A DNA stretch of 64,000 nucleotides from Cupriavidus pinatubonensis (GTDB taxonomy: Bacteria; Pseudomonadota; Gammaproteobacteria; Burkholderiales; Burkholderiaceae): assembly GCF_019602855.1 (NCBI RefSeq), contig NZ_CP080767.1, forward strand, positions 558,001-622,000. Direction: 5' to 3'. Under the pieces are notes generated by a model. The model worked only from the letters and a program-made list of their open reading frames with translations, was not told the DNA's origin and searched no databases. A program made the position numbers and the translations under genes. Of the stretch, positions 1-9,466 are shown piece by piece (position 1 is the stretch's first letter; each line of letters opens with the position of its first letter).

Positions 1-804
1 GACCGGGCCGCCGGGCACCTGCGCAAAGCGCCCGCGCGCGATGCTGGCGGCGCGCAGGAACAATGCCCCGACGATGCCGGCGGCCACCCCCAGCGCCGCC
101 GCGGCCAGCATCAATTGCGGACGCACGTCGGCTGCGATGTGCAGGCCGGGATACAGCGGCTGCAGGCCGCCATGCCACTGGCTGACCATGGCGCCCGCCA
201 CCGAGGCCAGGAACAGCGGCATCAGGCGCTGCACGGCCAGTGCTCCGAACACCACTTCGGCGACGAACACGGCCGCGGACAGCGGCGTGTGGTAGACCGT
301 GGCCAGGCCAGCGGCAGCGCCACACGCAGTCAGCATGCGCCGCATGTTCGAAGCGCCGTGGGGCTGTCCGATGCGCGTGGATGGAAACAGCGCGCCGCAC
401 AACGCAGCGAGCTGGATCATGGCGCCTTCCTTGCCGACCGAAGCCCCGCTGACGATGGAGCAAAACGACGATAGCGACCGCAGCAGCGTAACGCGCACGG
501 GCAGGCGGCCCGTGCCGTTGGCTACGGCCTCCATGTAGTCGGTCGCGCCGCCGCTGCCAGCGAGCCGGTTAGCGGCTTGTAGCAGCAGCCCGGCCACCGC
601 GCCTCCGACCGCCGGCACCACGATGCGCCATGCCAGCGCCAGCGCCGCAAAGATCGCGACGATATCCGCGTTGCTGGAAAAGATGACGATGCCGGCCCCC
701 TCCAGCGCTTCCTTGAAGAGGGTGGTCGCAATCGCAGCAAGAATGCCGACCGGAATCGCCGCAAACAGCGTGACTTCCTGGTCTTCGAGAAATCGGAACC
801 GCAT
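1..804 (-). CDS. ClC-family chloride channel/transporter (partial, 3' end outside window)
   Basis: The visible 268 residues read in one open frame to the window edge, so the C-terminus is missing. The protein is a hydrophobic multi-helix ClC-type anion channel or H+/Cl- exchanger. Two ClC signatures are visible: GSGGATDY, matching the helix D selectivity motif GSGIP, and [11 protein letters not shown], matching GKEGP at helix F. The start ATG at 804 follows an in-frame upstream stop, so no long extension is possible. It is divergent from the rhlE helicase. Substrate and channel versus exchanger mode cannot be decided from this half. The family call is firm; ClcB-like is only a guess. Confidence 0.85.
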   Translation of the reverse strand, partial: MRFRFLEDQEVTLFAAIPVGILAAIATTLFKEALEGAGIVIFSSNADIVAIFAALALAWRIVVPAVGGAVAGLLLQAANRLAGSGGATDYMEAVANGTGRLPVRVTLLRSLSSFCSIVSGASVGKEGAMIQLAALCGALFPSTRIGQPHGASNMRRMLTACGAAAGLATVYHTPLSAAVFVAEVVFGALAVQRLMPLFLASVAGAMVSQWHGGLQPLYPGLHIAADVRPQLMLAAAALGVAAGIVGALFLRAASIARGRFAQVPGGPV

Positions 805-1099
805 GGGTGCTGGCGCCGGCCGCGCGGCGGCGCGGCTTTCAGCGTTCGGGGGCAGATGGTGGCCGCATGATAGCGCAGGGCCACACTCCCGCAACGTAGC
901 GTGTGTAGCAACCGGCATGCATCACCATGTGATCAATAGGTTTGCGCTTGGCTGTTACACTACCGACCTTTGTTTCGTCAGCGGACGCCTCGCGCCGCTA
1001 TGCCGGTCCCCCGACTGGTTTTGTGTCAGATCACCCAGGCTGCCTGCAGGCTGGCGCGCCCAGCGCCCAGCGCGCAACGGACGGCCGAAGCATTCATTC
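805..1099. promoter_or_regulatory. Divergent intergenic region between ClC channel and rhlE
   Basis: No gene is supported in these 295 bases, which must hold the promoters of two divergent genes. The one clear structure is an inverted repeat ATCAC-cat-GTGAT at 921-933. No convincing -35/-10 pair was found by eye on either strand. Confidence 0.4.
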
Positions 1100-2620
1100 A
1101 TGTCTTTCTCCGAACTCGGCTTGTCCGACAAGCTTGTGCGGGCCGTGGCCGAACAGGGCTACACCACCCCCACCCCCATCCAGGCCCAGGCAATTCCCGC
1201 CATCCTCAAAGGTGGCGACCTGCTTGCCGGCGCGCAGACCGGTACCGGCAAGACGGCAGGCTTTACGCTGCCGATGCTGCAGCTGCTGTCCGAATCGGCG
1301 CCACAGCGCCAGGGCAAGCCGGCGGTGCGCGCACTGGTGCTGACGCCGACGCGTGAACTGGCCGCGCAGGTGGAAGAAAGCGTGCGCAACTACGGCAAGT
1401 ACGTGCGGTTGCGCTCGATGGTCATGTTCGGCGGCGTGGGCATCAACCCGCAGATCGAACAGCTGCGCCGTGGCGTGGAAATCGTCGTGGCAACGCCGGG
1501 CCGCCTGCTGGATCACGTGTCCCAGCGCACGATCGACCTTTCCAGCGTGGAACTGCTGGTACTCGATGAAGCCGACCGCATGCTCGACATGGGCTTCATC
1601 CACGACATCCGCAAGATCCTCAACGTCCTGCCGCCCAAGCGTCAGAACCTGCTGTTCTCGGCAACGTTCTCGGACGATATCCGCGCGCTGGCGGACCGCC
1701 TGCTGAACAACCCGGCATCGATCGAGGTCGCGCGCCGCAACACCACGGCCGAAACCGTGGCGCAGCGCGTCTACCCGGTGGACCGCGAACGCAAGCGCGA
1801 ATTGCTCGCCCACCTGGTGCGCGAGCATGATTGGCACCAGGTGCTGGTCTTCACGCGGACCAAGCACGGCGCCAACCGGCTCGCCGAGCAGTTGACCAAG
1901 GACGGCCTGTCCGCGCTGGCGATCCACGGCAACAAGAGCCAGTCGGCGCGCACGCGCGCGCTGTCCGAGTTCAAGGCCGGCACGCTGCGGCTGCTGGTGG
2001 CCACCGATATCGCCGCGCGCGGCATCGACATCGACCAGTTGCCGCACGTGGTCAACTTCGACCTGCCCAACGTGCCGGAAGACTACGTGCACCGCATCGG
2101 CCGTACCGGCCGCGCCGGCGCAGAGGGTGAGGCGATCTCGCTGGTCTGCGTGGACGAGCATGGCCTGCTGCGCGACATCGAACGCCTGATCAAGCGCAAG
2201 CTCGAACAGACGGTGCTGACGGGCTTCGAAGTCGATCCGACCATCGCGGCGGAGCCGATCCAGAAGGGTCGCCAGCAGCGAGGCGGCGGGCAGGGCGGTG
2301 GACAAGGTGGTGGACGTGGCCGTGCGCAGGCAAAGCCTGCGGCGCCAGCGGCAGCCAAGCCGTCGCAGGGCCAGCCGCGTCAGCGCCCGGCCCAGAACGC
2401 ACCGCGTGGCGCCAGCCAGGCCGGGGGCGAGGCAGCCCGTGGCCACGGCGGCGCAAACCGCAACGCCGGCCAGGCTCAGCCGCGCAACCCGCAACGCAAC
2501 GGCGGCGGCCAGGCGCGGCCTGCTCAGGACGCCACTGGCGCCCCGGCGCGCCACAACAACCGCCGCCCGGCCTCGCAGGCCGCACTGCTTGGCGGCGCGC
2601 GGGCTAAGCCGGCGCGCTGA
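1100..2620 (+). CDS. rhlE: DEAD-box ATP-dependent RNA helicase RhlE
   Basis: A 506-residue RNA helicase, probably acting on structured RNA in ribosome assembly or mRNA decay. All core motifs are present: Q motif near residue 25, AQTGTGKT at 45-52 (Walker A), PTRELA at 83-88, TPGR at 132-135, DEAD at 156-159, SAT at 187-189 and HRIGRTGR at 331-338. From about residue 385 the protein becomes a Gly/Arg/Gln/Ala-rich disordered tail of about 120 residues, typical of RhlE-type proteins and probably RNA-binding. The ATG at 1100 was chosen because the core begins with MSFSELGL as in family members; the frame stays open upstream but that part has no similarity to the family. srkA follows after 19 bases. 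Confidence 0.93.
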   Translation: MSFSELGLSDKLVRAVAEQGYTTPTPIQAQAIPAILKGGDLLAGAQTGTGKTAGFTLPMLQLLSESAPQRQGKPAVRALVLTPTRELAAQVEESVRNYGKYVRLRSMVMFGGVGINPQIEQLRRGVEIVVATPGRLLDHVSQRTIDLSSVELLVLDEADRMLDMGFIHDIRKILNVLPPKRQNLLFSATFSDDIRALADRLLNNPASIEVARRNTTAETVAQRVYPVDRERKRELLAHLVREHDWHQVLVFTRTKHGANRLAEQLTKDGLSALAIHGNKSQSARTRALSEFKAGTLRLLVATDIAARGIDIDQLPHVVNFDLPNVPEDYVHRIGRTGRAGAEGEAISLVCVDEHGLLRDIERLIKRKLEQTVLTGFEVDPTIAAEPIQKGRQQRGGGQGGGQGGGRGRAQAKPAAPAAAKPSQGQPRQRPAQNAPRGASQAGGEAARGHGGANRNAGQAQPRNPQRNGGGQARPAQDATGAPARHNNRRPASQAALLGGARAKPAR

Positions 2621-2639
2621 TCCGATCGGCTATCCAACC

Positions 2640-3680
2640 ATGAGCGCGCATCAGGCATCCGGCGACAGCGACATCCCGTTCGCAGGGCTGACGCCAGAAC
2701 TGATCCTCGATGCGCTGGATTCGTCGGGCATGCGCACCGACGGCCGGCTGCTGGCGCTCAACAGCTACGAGAACCGCGTCTGGCAGGTCGGCATCGAGGA
2801 CGCCGCGCCCGTGGTGGCCAAGTTCTACCGGCCCGGCCGCTGGACGGACGCCGCCATCCTCGAAGAGCACGCCTTCGTGCAGCAGCTCGCCGATGCGGAG
2901 ATCCCGGCGGTGCCCGCGCTGCCCGGGCCGGACGGCAGCACGCTGCAACACCATGCCGGCTTCCGCTTCGCGGTCTTCGCGCGCTGCGGTGGCCGCGAGC
3001 CCGAGCTGGATCGTGCGGATACGCTGACCTGGCTCGGCCGCTTCATCGGCCGCATCCATGCCGTTGGCGCGATGAACGCCTATCAGGCACGTCCGGCGCT
3101 CGATCCGGATACGTTCGGGGTGGCATCGCGCGACTGGCTGCTCGCCCACAACTGCATTCCTGCCGATCTGCTCGCTCCATGGCAGGCGGTCGTCGATCTT
3201 GCGCTGGACGGCGTGCGCCGCTGCTATGACCGCGCCGGCGACGTCCGCCTGCTGCGCGTGCATGGCGATTGCCATCGCGGCAATGTGCTGTGGATCGACG
3301 GCGACGACGTCCGGTCTACGGGCCTTACCGCAGCAGGGCCGCATTTCGTCGACTTCGACGACAGCCGCATGGCTCCGGCCGTGCAGGACCTGTGGATGCT
3401 GCTCGAAGGCGACCGTGCCGCCATGCAGGACCAGCTCGCGGATATCGTCGCGGGCTATGAAGATTTTGCCGAGTTCGCGCCGCGCGAACTCTGGCTCGTG
3501 GAAGCGCTGCGCACCCTGCGCCTGCTCCACTACAGCGCGTGGCTGGCCAGCCGCTGGCGCGATCCCGCGTTTCCGGCGGCGTTCCCGTGGTTCGGGACGG
3601 CGCGCTACTGGCAGGACCGCATCCTGGAGCTGCGCGAGCAAGTCGCGCTGATGGAGGAAGCGCCCCTGTGGGGCGCCTGA
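2640..3680 (+). CDS. srkA: Stress response kinase A (SrkA/RdoA/YihE family)
   Basis: A 346-residue protein kinase-like fold of the SrkA (YihE/RdoA) family, known in enterobacteria as a Ser/Thr kinase that protects against stress-induced death. Visible motifs are the ATP-binding lysine in VVAKFYRPGRW (Lys61), the catalytic loop HGDCHRGN at 208-215 and the metal-binding DFDD at 238-241, which replaces the DFG motif. The length is close to the E. coli protein (328 residues). The gene starts 19 bases after rhlE on the same strand, so the two are probably co-transcribed. Substrates are unknown. Confidence 0.9.
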   Translation: MSAHQASGDSDIPFAGLTPELILDALDSSGMRTDGRLLALNSYENRVWQVGIEDAAPVVAKFYRPGRWTDAAILEEHAFVQQLADAEIPAVPALPGPDGSTLQHHAGFRFAVFARCGGREPELDRADTLTWLGRFIGRIHAVGAMNAYQARPALDPDTFGVASRDWLLAHNCIPADLLAPWQAVVDLALDGVRRCYDRAGDVRLLRVHGDCHRGNVLWIDGDDVRSTGLTAAGPHFVDFDDSRMAPAVQDLWMLLEGDRAAMQDQLADIVAGYEDFAEFAPRELWLVEALRTLRLLHYSAWLASRWRDPAFPAAFPWFGTARYWQDRILELREQVALMEEAPLWGA

Positions 3681-3725
3681 AGCATCAGGGCGGCCGCATT
3701 GGCGTCAGCCCCCGGCCTGTTCCGG

Positions 3726-4163
3726 TCAGGACTTCTGGGGTGCCTTGACCAGCAACACCGGGCAATCGCTCTGCGCGAGAACGCGCCCGGCGACCGAACC
3801 GATCACTGCATCAAAGAACGAGCCACGGCCGTGCGTGCCCATGATGATGGCCTGCGCATCCACCGAGCGCGCGTAGGTCACGATGCGCTCGGGCGCGAAC
3901 CCGTGCAGCGCATGGCGCTCGAACGGCACGCCGGCCCCCGACAGGATGTCGCACACGCCGGCCATGGCCTTGTCGCTGGCCTCCTGGTGCCAGGCGTCGA
4001 TGGTTTCCTTACTGACGAAGGCGCGGACCTGGCCGCTGACTTCGGGCGCGACGTGCACCACGTGCACGGTGAAGCCGGTCTGCAGCAGCTTGCCTTCGGC
4101 GATGAAGCGGGCGGCAGCGTCACTGAAGGCCGAACCGTCGGTCGCGAGCACGATATTGGACAT
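3726..4163 (-). CDS. Universal stress protein, UspA family
   Basis: A 145-residue single-domain universal stress protein. It begins with the strand SNIVLATDGS, and near the C-terminus it carries the ATP-binding signature of the nucleotide-binding subclass: GTHGRGS followed by a Gly-containing stretch ending in VLAQSDCPVLLVK. This pattern predicts ATP binding, as in MJ0577, rather than the non-binding UspA subclass. It lies convergent to srkA with a 45-base gap. Its precise role cannot be told from sequence. Confidence 0.9.
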   Translation of the reverse strand: MSNIVLATDGSAFSDAAARFIAEGKLLQTGFTVHVVHVAPEVSGQVRAFVSKETIDAWHQEASDKAMAGVCDILSGAGVPFERHALHGFAPERIVTYARSVDAQAIIMGTHGRGSFFDAVIGSVAGRVLAQSDCPVLLVKAPQKS

Positions 4164-4525
4164 GGCGGGAATCTCCTGGATGGGGGCGCTGTACGGATAC
4201 GCCAGGTTTTAGGATAGGCAGGATCGGCCACCGCGTGGTTCCAGGTGCGGTGACGGGCTGTCTGGCACCATCATCGCAGCAAGTCTTTCGTCACAATCCG
4301 ACACAGATCAAGAAATTCGGAATTCTCCTATGGGCCCTATGGGCGGGAGAGTTCGGATTGGTCAAGACATCTGACACATTTGGCCATTGCTGGCCCGCCA
4401 CGCGCCCGTTTAGCATGGGCCCAACCCGGCTTGGGCCCGCGACATGGCGCCCGGCCTTTTCATCCCAGAACACAGGGCAATCGCGCCAGGCCTGGCCGCC
4501 GCGATGCCTGGACGGAGACAGCAAC
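4164..4525. other. Divergent intergenic region, no gene seen
   Basis: These 362 bases separate the divergent universal stress and racemase genes. No coding sequence is supported. It contains the palindrome GGAATTC and AT-richer stretches around 4290-4380 that could hold promoters, but I see no convincing -35/-10 pair. An open frame runs in from upstream into the racemase gene, but the family-like N-terminus begins only at 4526. Confidence 0.4.
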
Positions 4526-5587
4526 ATGAGCGAGCGCGGCAACCTCCTGCCCCTGCGTGGCATCAAGGTAGTGGAATTCGAAGGTATCGGCCCGGGCCCG
4601 CTGTGCGGCGCCATGCTCGCTGGCCTTGGTGCGGAGGTCACGCTGGTGACGCGCCCGGTTGCCCCCGATGCGCGCCGCATCCTGCGCGGCCAGGATGTGC
4701 CGGCCGAGATGGAACTCGAACACGGCAAGGCCGTGGTGCAGCTCAACCTGAAGTCCGCTGAAGGCGTCGCCGCCGCGCTGGACCTGGTGGCGGGCGCCGA
4801 CGCGCTGATCGAGGGGCTGCGCCCCGGCGCAATGGAGCGCCTGGGCCTGGGCCCGGCCGAATGCCATGCGCGCAACCCGCGGCTCGTGTACGGCCGCATG
4901 ACCGGCTGGGGCCAGACCGGCCCGCTCGCGCAGAGCGCCGGGCATGACCTCAACTACATCGCGCTGACCGGCCTGCTGTCGATGGCCGCGCGCGACGACG
5001 CGCTGCCGATGGTGCCACCCACTGTGGTCGGTGATGCCACCGGCGCGCTTGGCCTGGCGTTCGGCATCACCAGCGCCATTCTGAACGCGCGCTCGAGCGG
5101 GCAGGGCTGCGTGGTCGATGCTGCCATCACCGATATCGTCGCCATGCTGGGCTCGCTGGTGCAGGTGTCGCGTGCGGCCGGAACGCTCGGCGGGCCGCAG
5201 CCCAGCGCATTCCATGACTCGCCGTTCTACGACGTCTTTGCCTGTTCCGATGGCCGCGCGATCACGCTCGGCGCGCTCGAGCCGCAGTTCTATCGTGAAC
5301 TGCTCGAGCGGCTCGAACTGACCGACATCGATCCGGCCGCGCAGTACGACCGCGCCCAATGGCCGGCGGTGAAGGCGCGCATGACGGCCCTCATTGCTTC
5401 GAAGCCCAGCACGCACTGGGAATCGCTGCTCGGCGGCACCGATGTCTGCTTTGCCCGCGTCCTGACACTGGACGAGGCCGCACGCCATCCGCACAACCAG
5501 GCGCGCGGCACCTACCGCCTGTACCAGCAGGGGGATCGCGAAGTAGCGCGCTCCACACCGGCGCCGCGCTTCACTGCGGCCAAGTAA
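4526..5587 (+). CDS. Alpha-methylacyl-CoA racemase (family III CoA-transferase fold)
   Basis: A 353-residue protein of the CaiB/BaiF fold. It probably racemises 2-methylacyl-CoA thioesters in branched-chain or sterol side-chain catabolism. The racemase catalytic residues known from the Mycobacterium enzyme have clear equivalents: His140 in GHDLNY, Asp170 in VVGDATGA and Glu252 in GALEPQFY. These distinguish it from the CoA-transferase members, which use an aspartate nucleophile elsewhere. The ATG at 4526 is preceded by GGAGACAGCAAC. A carboxymuconolactone-decarboxylase-family gene follows after 76 bases on the same strand. Confidence 0.87.
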   Translation: MSERGNLLPLRGIKVVEFEGIGPGPLCGAMLAGLGAEVTLVTRPVAPDARRILRGQDVPAEMELEHGKAVVQLNLKSAEGVAAALDLVAGADALIEGLRPGAMERLGLGPAECHARNPRLVYGRMTGWGQTGPLAQSAGHDLNYIALTGLLSMAARDDALPMVPPTVVGDATGALGLAFGITSAILNARSSGQGCVVDAAITDIVAMLGSLVQVSRAAGTLGGPQPSAFHDSPFYDVFACSDGRAITLGALEPQFYRELLERLELTDIDPAAQYDRAQWPAVKARMTALIASKPSTHWESLLGGTDVCFARVLTLDEAARHPHNQARGTYRLYQQGDREVARSTPAPRFTAAK

Positions 5588-5663
5588 GCCGGACTGGCGT
5601 CGCGCCGGCAGGCGCGGGCAGACCTTCGGATACCATGCGGCATCCATCATCCGGAGATCTGCC

Positions 5664-6074
5664 ATGACCACGCCAGTCGATACATCCGCCTATACCGACA
5701 ACCCGGCCTTCGAGGCCGGCGTCAACGCGCGCACGGAAGTCCTGGGCCCGGCCCACGTGCAGCGCGCGCTGGACGCCGCCGCCCAGCAGGGCGATACGAG
5801 CCTGCAGCAACTGGTGACCGAGTTTGCATGGGGCACGGTCTGGACCCGCGAAGGACTGGACCGCAAGCAGCGCAGCCTGGCGACGGTGTCGATGCTGATC
5901 GCGCTGAACCGTCCGCAAGAACTGGCCGGCCACCTGCGCGGCGCGCTGGCCAACGGCGTCACGCCGCAGGAACTGCGCGAACTGATGGTGCATAGCGCGG
6001 TGTACTGCGGCTTTCCAGCCGCGCTTGACGCCAGCCGCAAGCTCACCGAAGTGCTGGAAGCCGCGGGCGCATAG
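5664..6074 (+). CDS. Carboxymuconolactone decarboxylase family protein (PcaC-like)
   Basis: A 136-residue all-helical CMD-fold protein. It contains the PcaC-like core EFAWGTVWTREGLDRKQRSL, then a segment with an ELAGHLRGAL motif and a HSAVYCGFPAALDA motif. It lacks the CxxC redox pair of the AhpD branch, so it looks like a decarboxylase or hydrolase rather than an alkylhydroperoxidase. There is no protocatechuate pathway gene nearby, so gamma-carboxymuconolactone itself is not established as the substrate. The upstream racemase suggests a catabolic context. Confidence 0.8.
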   Translation: MTTPVDTSAYTDNPAFEAGVNARTEVLGPAHVQRALDAAAQQGDTSLQQLVTEFAWGTVWTREGLDRKQRSLATVSMLIALNRPQELAGHLRGALANGVTPQELRELMVHSAVYCGFPAALDASRKLTEVLEAAGA

Positions 6075-6224
6075 CTACCCGGCCTTGGGCCGGAAAAAGA
6101 TTCTGAAGCGGAAATTCTCGCAACGCGTCGCGACGGCTTCGCGTTCGGATGCAGCCGTTTCAGCGCTCGGGCGTGACGCGCTGAGCCTAACCTTCGCGGT
6201 ATCCATTCACCAAGGAGCCGCGAG

Positions 6225-6863
6225 TTGGACCCCATCCCGTTTGATGAAGCCCTGATCGTCGATGCGCGGCCGGTGCCGCCCGGCGAGGCGTCGTGGCAGC
6301 TTGCCCACGCGCTCGGTGCGCGCCGGACGCTGCTGGCCGACAATGTGCGGCAGGCCCAGCAGATGGTGCGGGAGCGCCAGCCGGGGCTGGTGGTCGTCGA
6401 GCTGGACGCGCTGGGGCAGGCCGGCATCACGCTGATCAAGCGTCTGGCTGCGCGCCATCCGGACGTGCGGCTGTTGGTGTTGTCCGACAGCGATGCGACG
6501 ATGGCGCCCGTTCAGGCGCTGCGCGCCGGCGCCCACGGCTTCGTGCCGCGGCAGCGCGATCTCGCGGAAATGGTCCAGGCCGCGCGCGGCGTGATGTCCG
6601 GCTACCTGGTCTTTCCGACGCATACGCTGGACGCCGCGCGCAAGTTGCGCCTGCCATCGGCCGGCAAGCTCGCGCGGCTGACCGCGCGCGAACTCACGGT
6701 GCTCCAGTACCTCGCGCGTGGCCATTCCAACAAGACGATCGGCGCGCGGCTGCTGATCAGCAGCAAGACCGTCAGCACCCACAAGACCAACATCATGTGC
6801 AAGCTCAACGTGGGGTCGGTGGTCGAGATGGTCGACTATGCGCGCCAGCACCGGTTGCTGTGA
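6225..6863 (+). CDS. LuxR/BvgA-type response regulator with degenerate receiver
   Basis: A 212-residue regulator. Residues 8-120 align with a receiver domain and residues 150-210 form a LuxR-type helix-turn-helix (LTARELTVLQYLARGHSNKT, then KTVSTHK). Compared with BvgA-like proteins, the receiver has lost key residues: one of the two acidic-pocket aspartates is Ala14 beside Asp13, the phospho-acceptor position is Glu59, and the conserved lysine is Arg109. It therefore may act without phosphorylation. The TTG start at 6225 is supported by AAGGAG at 6211-6216. No kinase gene is adjacent. A strong terminator follows. Confidence 0.82.
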   Translation: MDPIPFDEALIVDARPVPPGEASWQLAHALGARRTLLADNVRQAQQMVRERQPGLVVVELDALGQAGITLIKRLAARHPDVRLLVLSDSDATMAPVQALRAGAHGFVPRQRDLAEMVQAARGVMSGYLVFPTHTLDAARKLRLPSAGKLARLTARELTVLQYLARGHSNKTIGARLLISSKTVSTHKTNIMCKLNVGSVVEMVDYARQHRLL

Positions 6864-6916
6864 TGGCTCTGGGCGGAGACGTCGATCTGCAGCGAGACAT
6901 CGGACGCCGGCAAAGC

Positions 6917-6952
6917 AAAAAGCCGCGAACCCTTGCGGGATCGCGGCTTTTC
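6917..6952 (+). terminator. Rho-independent terminator after the LuxR-type regulator
   Basis: The sequence AAAAAGCCGCGA pairs with TCGCGGCTTTT across a short loop. It would work on the plus strand for the regulator and, because both flanks are A/T tracts, could also work for minus-strand transcripts leaving the tRNA gene. Confidence 0.75.
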
Positions 6953-6959
6953 AAATAGA

Positions 6960-7036
<77 letters not shown>

Positions 7037-7108
7037 AACGAAGACCGCTATTGTACTGGTATTTTCGTGACTGTCAACACCTTATCGAGAAGATGTTTGC
7101 AGGGCGCC

Positions 7109-7142
7109 GAAAAGAAAACCGGCAGGCCTTGCGGCCTGCCGG
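7109..7142 (-). terminator. Rho-independent terminator of the MHS transporter gene
   Basis: On the minus strand CCGGCAGGCC-gcaa-GGCCTGCCGG forms a perfect 10-bp stem, followed by TTTTCTTTT. It sits about 45 bases past the transporter stop codon. Confidence 0.85.
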
Positions 7143-7186
7143 CTGGAGCGACCGATTACCGGGTCGGTCTCGCCTTAACCTGTTGC

Positions 7187-8884
7187 TCAGTCGTGGGCGT
7201 AGATGTCCACGTCCTTGGTTTCACGCACGAACAGGGCACCGACCACGAAGGTGACGGCGGCGATGATGATCGGGTACCAGAGGCCGTAGTAGATGTTGCC
7301 GTTCTGGGCGACCAGCGCGAACGAGATGGTCGGCAGCAGCCCGCCGAACCAGCCGTTGCCGATATGGTAGGGCAGCGACATCGACGAGTAGCGGATACGC
7401 GTCGGGAACATTTCCACCAGCATGGCGGCGATCGGCCCGTACACCATCGTCACATAGATCACCAGAATCACCAGGACCACCAGCACCATGATGGTGTTCA
7501 TCTGCGCCGGATCAGCCTTGGTCGGGTAGCCTGCCGCGGCCATGGACTCGCCGACCTCCTTCTTGAACGCGGCGATCTGCTTCTTGCTGGCATCGTCGAA
7601 GCTGTGGCCGCCCGTGACGGTAGCGTCGAACGCCTTGATCTCCTTGTCGCCGATCTTCACCGAAGCGACCGTGCCGGCCGGAGCCTGCACCACTTCATAG
7701 CTTGCCGATGCCTGGGCCAGCGTACGCTTGACGATATCGCAGGAGCTGCGGAAGTCGATTTCACGTGCGATCGGGCTGCCCTGGAACGAGCACTGCTTCG
7801 GGTCGGCGGTGACAACGATCTGCGCGGTTTGCTGCGCACGCTCGAGCGCCGGGTTTGCATAGTGCGTCAGGGCCTTGAACAGCGGGAAGTAAGTCAGCAC
7901 GGCGAGCGCGCAGCCCAGCATGATGATCCACTTGCGGCCGATCTTGTCCGACAGCGAGCCGAAGAACAGGAAGAACGGTGTGCCGATCACCAGCGCGCCG
8001 GCGATCAGCAGGTTGGCCGTCTTGGCATCGACCTTGAGCACCTGCGTCAGGAAGAACAGCGAGTAGAACTGGCCGGTGTACCAGACCACGGCCTGGCCCG
8101 CGGTCAGGCCCACCAGCGCCACGATCACGATCTTCAGGTTGCGCCACTGGCCGAACGCTTCGGTCAGCGGAGCCTTCGAGGTCTTGCCCTCGGCCTTCAT
8201 GCGCTGGAACGCCGGCGACTCGCTCATCGACAGGCGGATGTACACCGACATGGCCAGCAGCAGGATCGAGACCAGGAACGGAATACGCCAGCCCCAGGCT
8301 TCGAAGTTGGCACCGGTCAGCTCGCGGCACAGCAGGATCACGATCAGCGACAGGAACAGGCCCAGCGTCGCGGTGGTCTGGATCCAGGCCGTGTAGGAAC
8401 CGCGTTTGCCGTGCGGCGCATGCTCGGCCACGTACGTGGCGGCACCGCCGTACTCGCCGCCGAGCGCGAGGCCCTGCAGCATGCGCAGCGCGATCAGGAT
8501 GATCGGGGCGGCCCAGCCGATGGTGGCGTAGCCCGGGAGCAGCCCGACGATGAACGTCGACAGGCCCATGATCAGGATCGTCACCAGGAAGGTGTACTTG
8601 CGGCCGATCATGTCGCCGAGGCGGCCGAACACCAGCGCGCCGAACGGGCGCACGATGAAGCCTGCCGCGAATGCCAGCAGGGCGAAGATGAACGCAGAGG
8701 TCGGGTCCAGGCCGGCGAAGAACTGCTTGGCGATCACTGCCGCCAGCGAGCCGTACAGGTAAAAGTCATACCACTCGAACACCGTGCCGAGCGACGAGGC
8801 CAGAATGACCTTCTTCTCCTCGGTTGTCATCGGTGCGTTCTGCGCGCCTCCGCCGGGCATCGCTACGTTTTGCGTGTTTGCCAT
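7187..8884 (-). CDS. MFS transporter, metabolite:H+ symporter (MHS) family
   Basis: A 565-residue inner-membrane transporter. The N-terminus has EWYDFYLYGSLA and the loop 2-3 motif GRLGDMIGRK, both typical of the MHS family (ProP, KgtP, ShiA relatives). Members are usually about 430-450 residues. The extra length is mainly a soluble insert of roughly 110 residues between two late helices (about residues 345-455), which contains two cysteines in PKQCSFQG and SSCDIVK that could form a disulfide if periplasmic. The start at 8884 follows GGAGGAGACAAC; an upstream in-frame ATG at 8941 has no such site. Substrate unknown. Confidence 0.87.
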   Translation of the reverse strand: MANTQNVAMPGGGAQNAPMTTEEKKVILASSLGTVFEWYDFYLYGSLAAVIAKQFFAGLDPTSAFIFALLAFAAGFIVRPFGALVFGRLGDMIGRKYTFLVTILIMGLSTFIVGLLPGYATIGWAAPIILIALRMLQGLALGGEYGGAATYVAEHAPHGKRGSYTAWIQTTATLGLFLSLIVILLCRELTGANFEAWGWRIPFLVSILLLAMSVYIRLSMSESPAFQRMKAEGKTSKAPLTEAFGQWRNLKIVIVALVGLTAGQAVVWYTGQFYSLFFLTQVLKVDAKTANLLIAGALVIGTPFFLFFGSLSDKIGRKWIIMLGCALAVLTYFPLFKALTHYANPALERAQQTAQIVVTADPKQCSFQGSPIAREIDFRSSCDIVKRTLAQASASYEVVQAPAGTVASVKIGDKEIKAFDATVTGGHSFDDASKKQIAAFKKEVGESMAAAGYPTKADPAQMNTIMVLVVLVILVIYVTMVYGPIAAMLVEMFPTRIRYSSMSLPYHIGNGWFGGLLPTISFALVAQNGNIYYGLWYPIIIAAVTFVVGALFVRETKDVDIYAHD

Positions 8885-9145
8885 GTTGTCTCCTCCGTCT
8901 GAATGGGTCACCGGTGAGGCCGCGGACGCACCGCAAGACATGGCGCGCTGCGGAGCCGCAGCACCGGAGCTGAAACGATTCTGGGAGGCGAAACTTACTG
9001 AGTTCTGACAAATTTCCGTGCTATTGCACGCAAAAGGTCGGGGTATACGCTAGCCCGCGCAGCGCCTGTAACGGCACCTGTCGTGCTGCACTGCGAGCGA
9101 TAATGTGCAGCAAACGGCGTGCCGTCGCGCTATCCGGGTGTGACG
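8885..9145 (-). promoter_or_regulatory. Intergenic region upstream of the MHS transporter
   Basis: These 261 bases separate the DUF4212 gene from the transporter on the same strand. The strong ribosome binding site GGAGGAGA lies at its left end. It probably holds a separate promoter for the transporter, but no clear -35/-10 pair was recognised. Confidence 0.35.
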
Positions 9146-9466
9146 CTATGCAGCATCCTTGCTGACATCGCCGGGATTGCCCTGCGGAAGTGGGGGGGCG
9201 TCGCGAACGCCCGTGTCAGCTTCGTCGTCAGCCCGGTTCATACGCCAGGCATAGAGCGCCGTCATCAGGACATAGACGACCAGCGCGCCCTGGGCACCCA
9301 CCCAGAACGAGAACGGCCAGCCGAAGAAATCGAAGCGCAGGTCGCGCGCGAACCAGCTCACGACAAAGGTCACGACGAACCAGACCGCGAGCAGCGCGCA
9401 GATCCAGCGCCGGTTGCGCTGCCACGAGCGTTTGAGTGCCGGATCGACGGGCGGATGCGCGCTCAC
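9146..9466 (-). CDS. DUF4212 small membrane protein (sodium:solute symporter small subunit type)
   Basis: A 106-residue protein with two predicted membrane helices (about residues 21-41 and 52-72) and a short charged tail. The pattern RSWQRNRR, then WFARDLRF and FGWPFSFWVGAQGAL is characteristic of DUF4212, usually encoded just upstream of a large sodium:solute symporter. Here the next gene is an MHS transporter and no large subunit is present. The ATG overlaps the stop of the upstream histidine kinase by four bases (ATGA at 9463-9466), so the two are translationally coupled. This placement suggests a role linked to signalling or a lost partner. Confidence 0.8.
   Translation of the reverse strand: MSAHPPVDPALKRSWQRNRRWICALLAVWFVVTFVVSWFARDLRFDFFGWPFSFWVGAQGALVVYVLMTALYAWRMNRADDEADTGVRDAPPLPQGNPGDVSKDAA

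Noticed and set aside
1094-2554. Minus-strand frame of 486 codons opposite rhlE
   Set aside because: Antisense of a gene with all DEAD-box motifs intact; no motif of its own.
7067-8902. Long plus-strand open frame (611 codons) opposite the MHS transporter
   Set aside because: It is the antisense shadow of a clear transporter gene; the translation is His/Arg/Gln/Asp-rich with no domain, as expected for the reverse of a G/C-biased gene.
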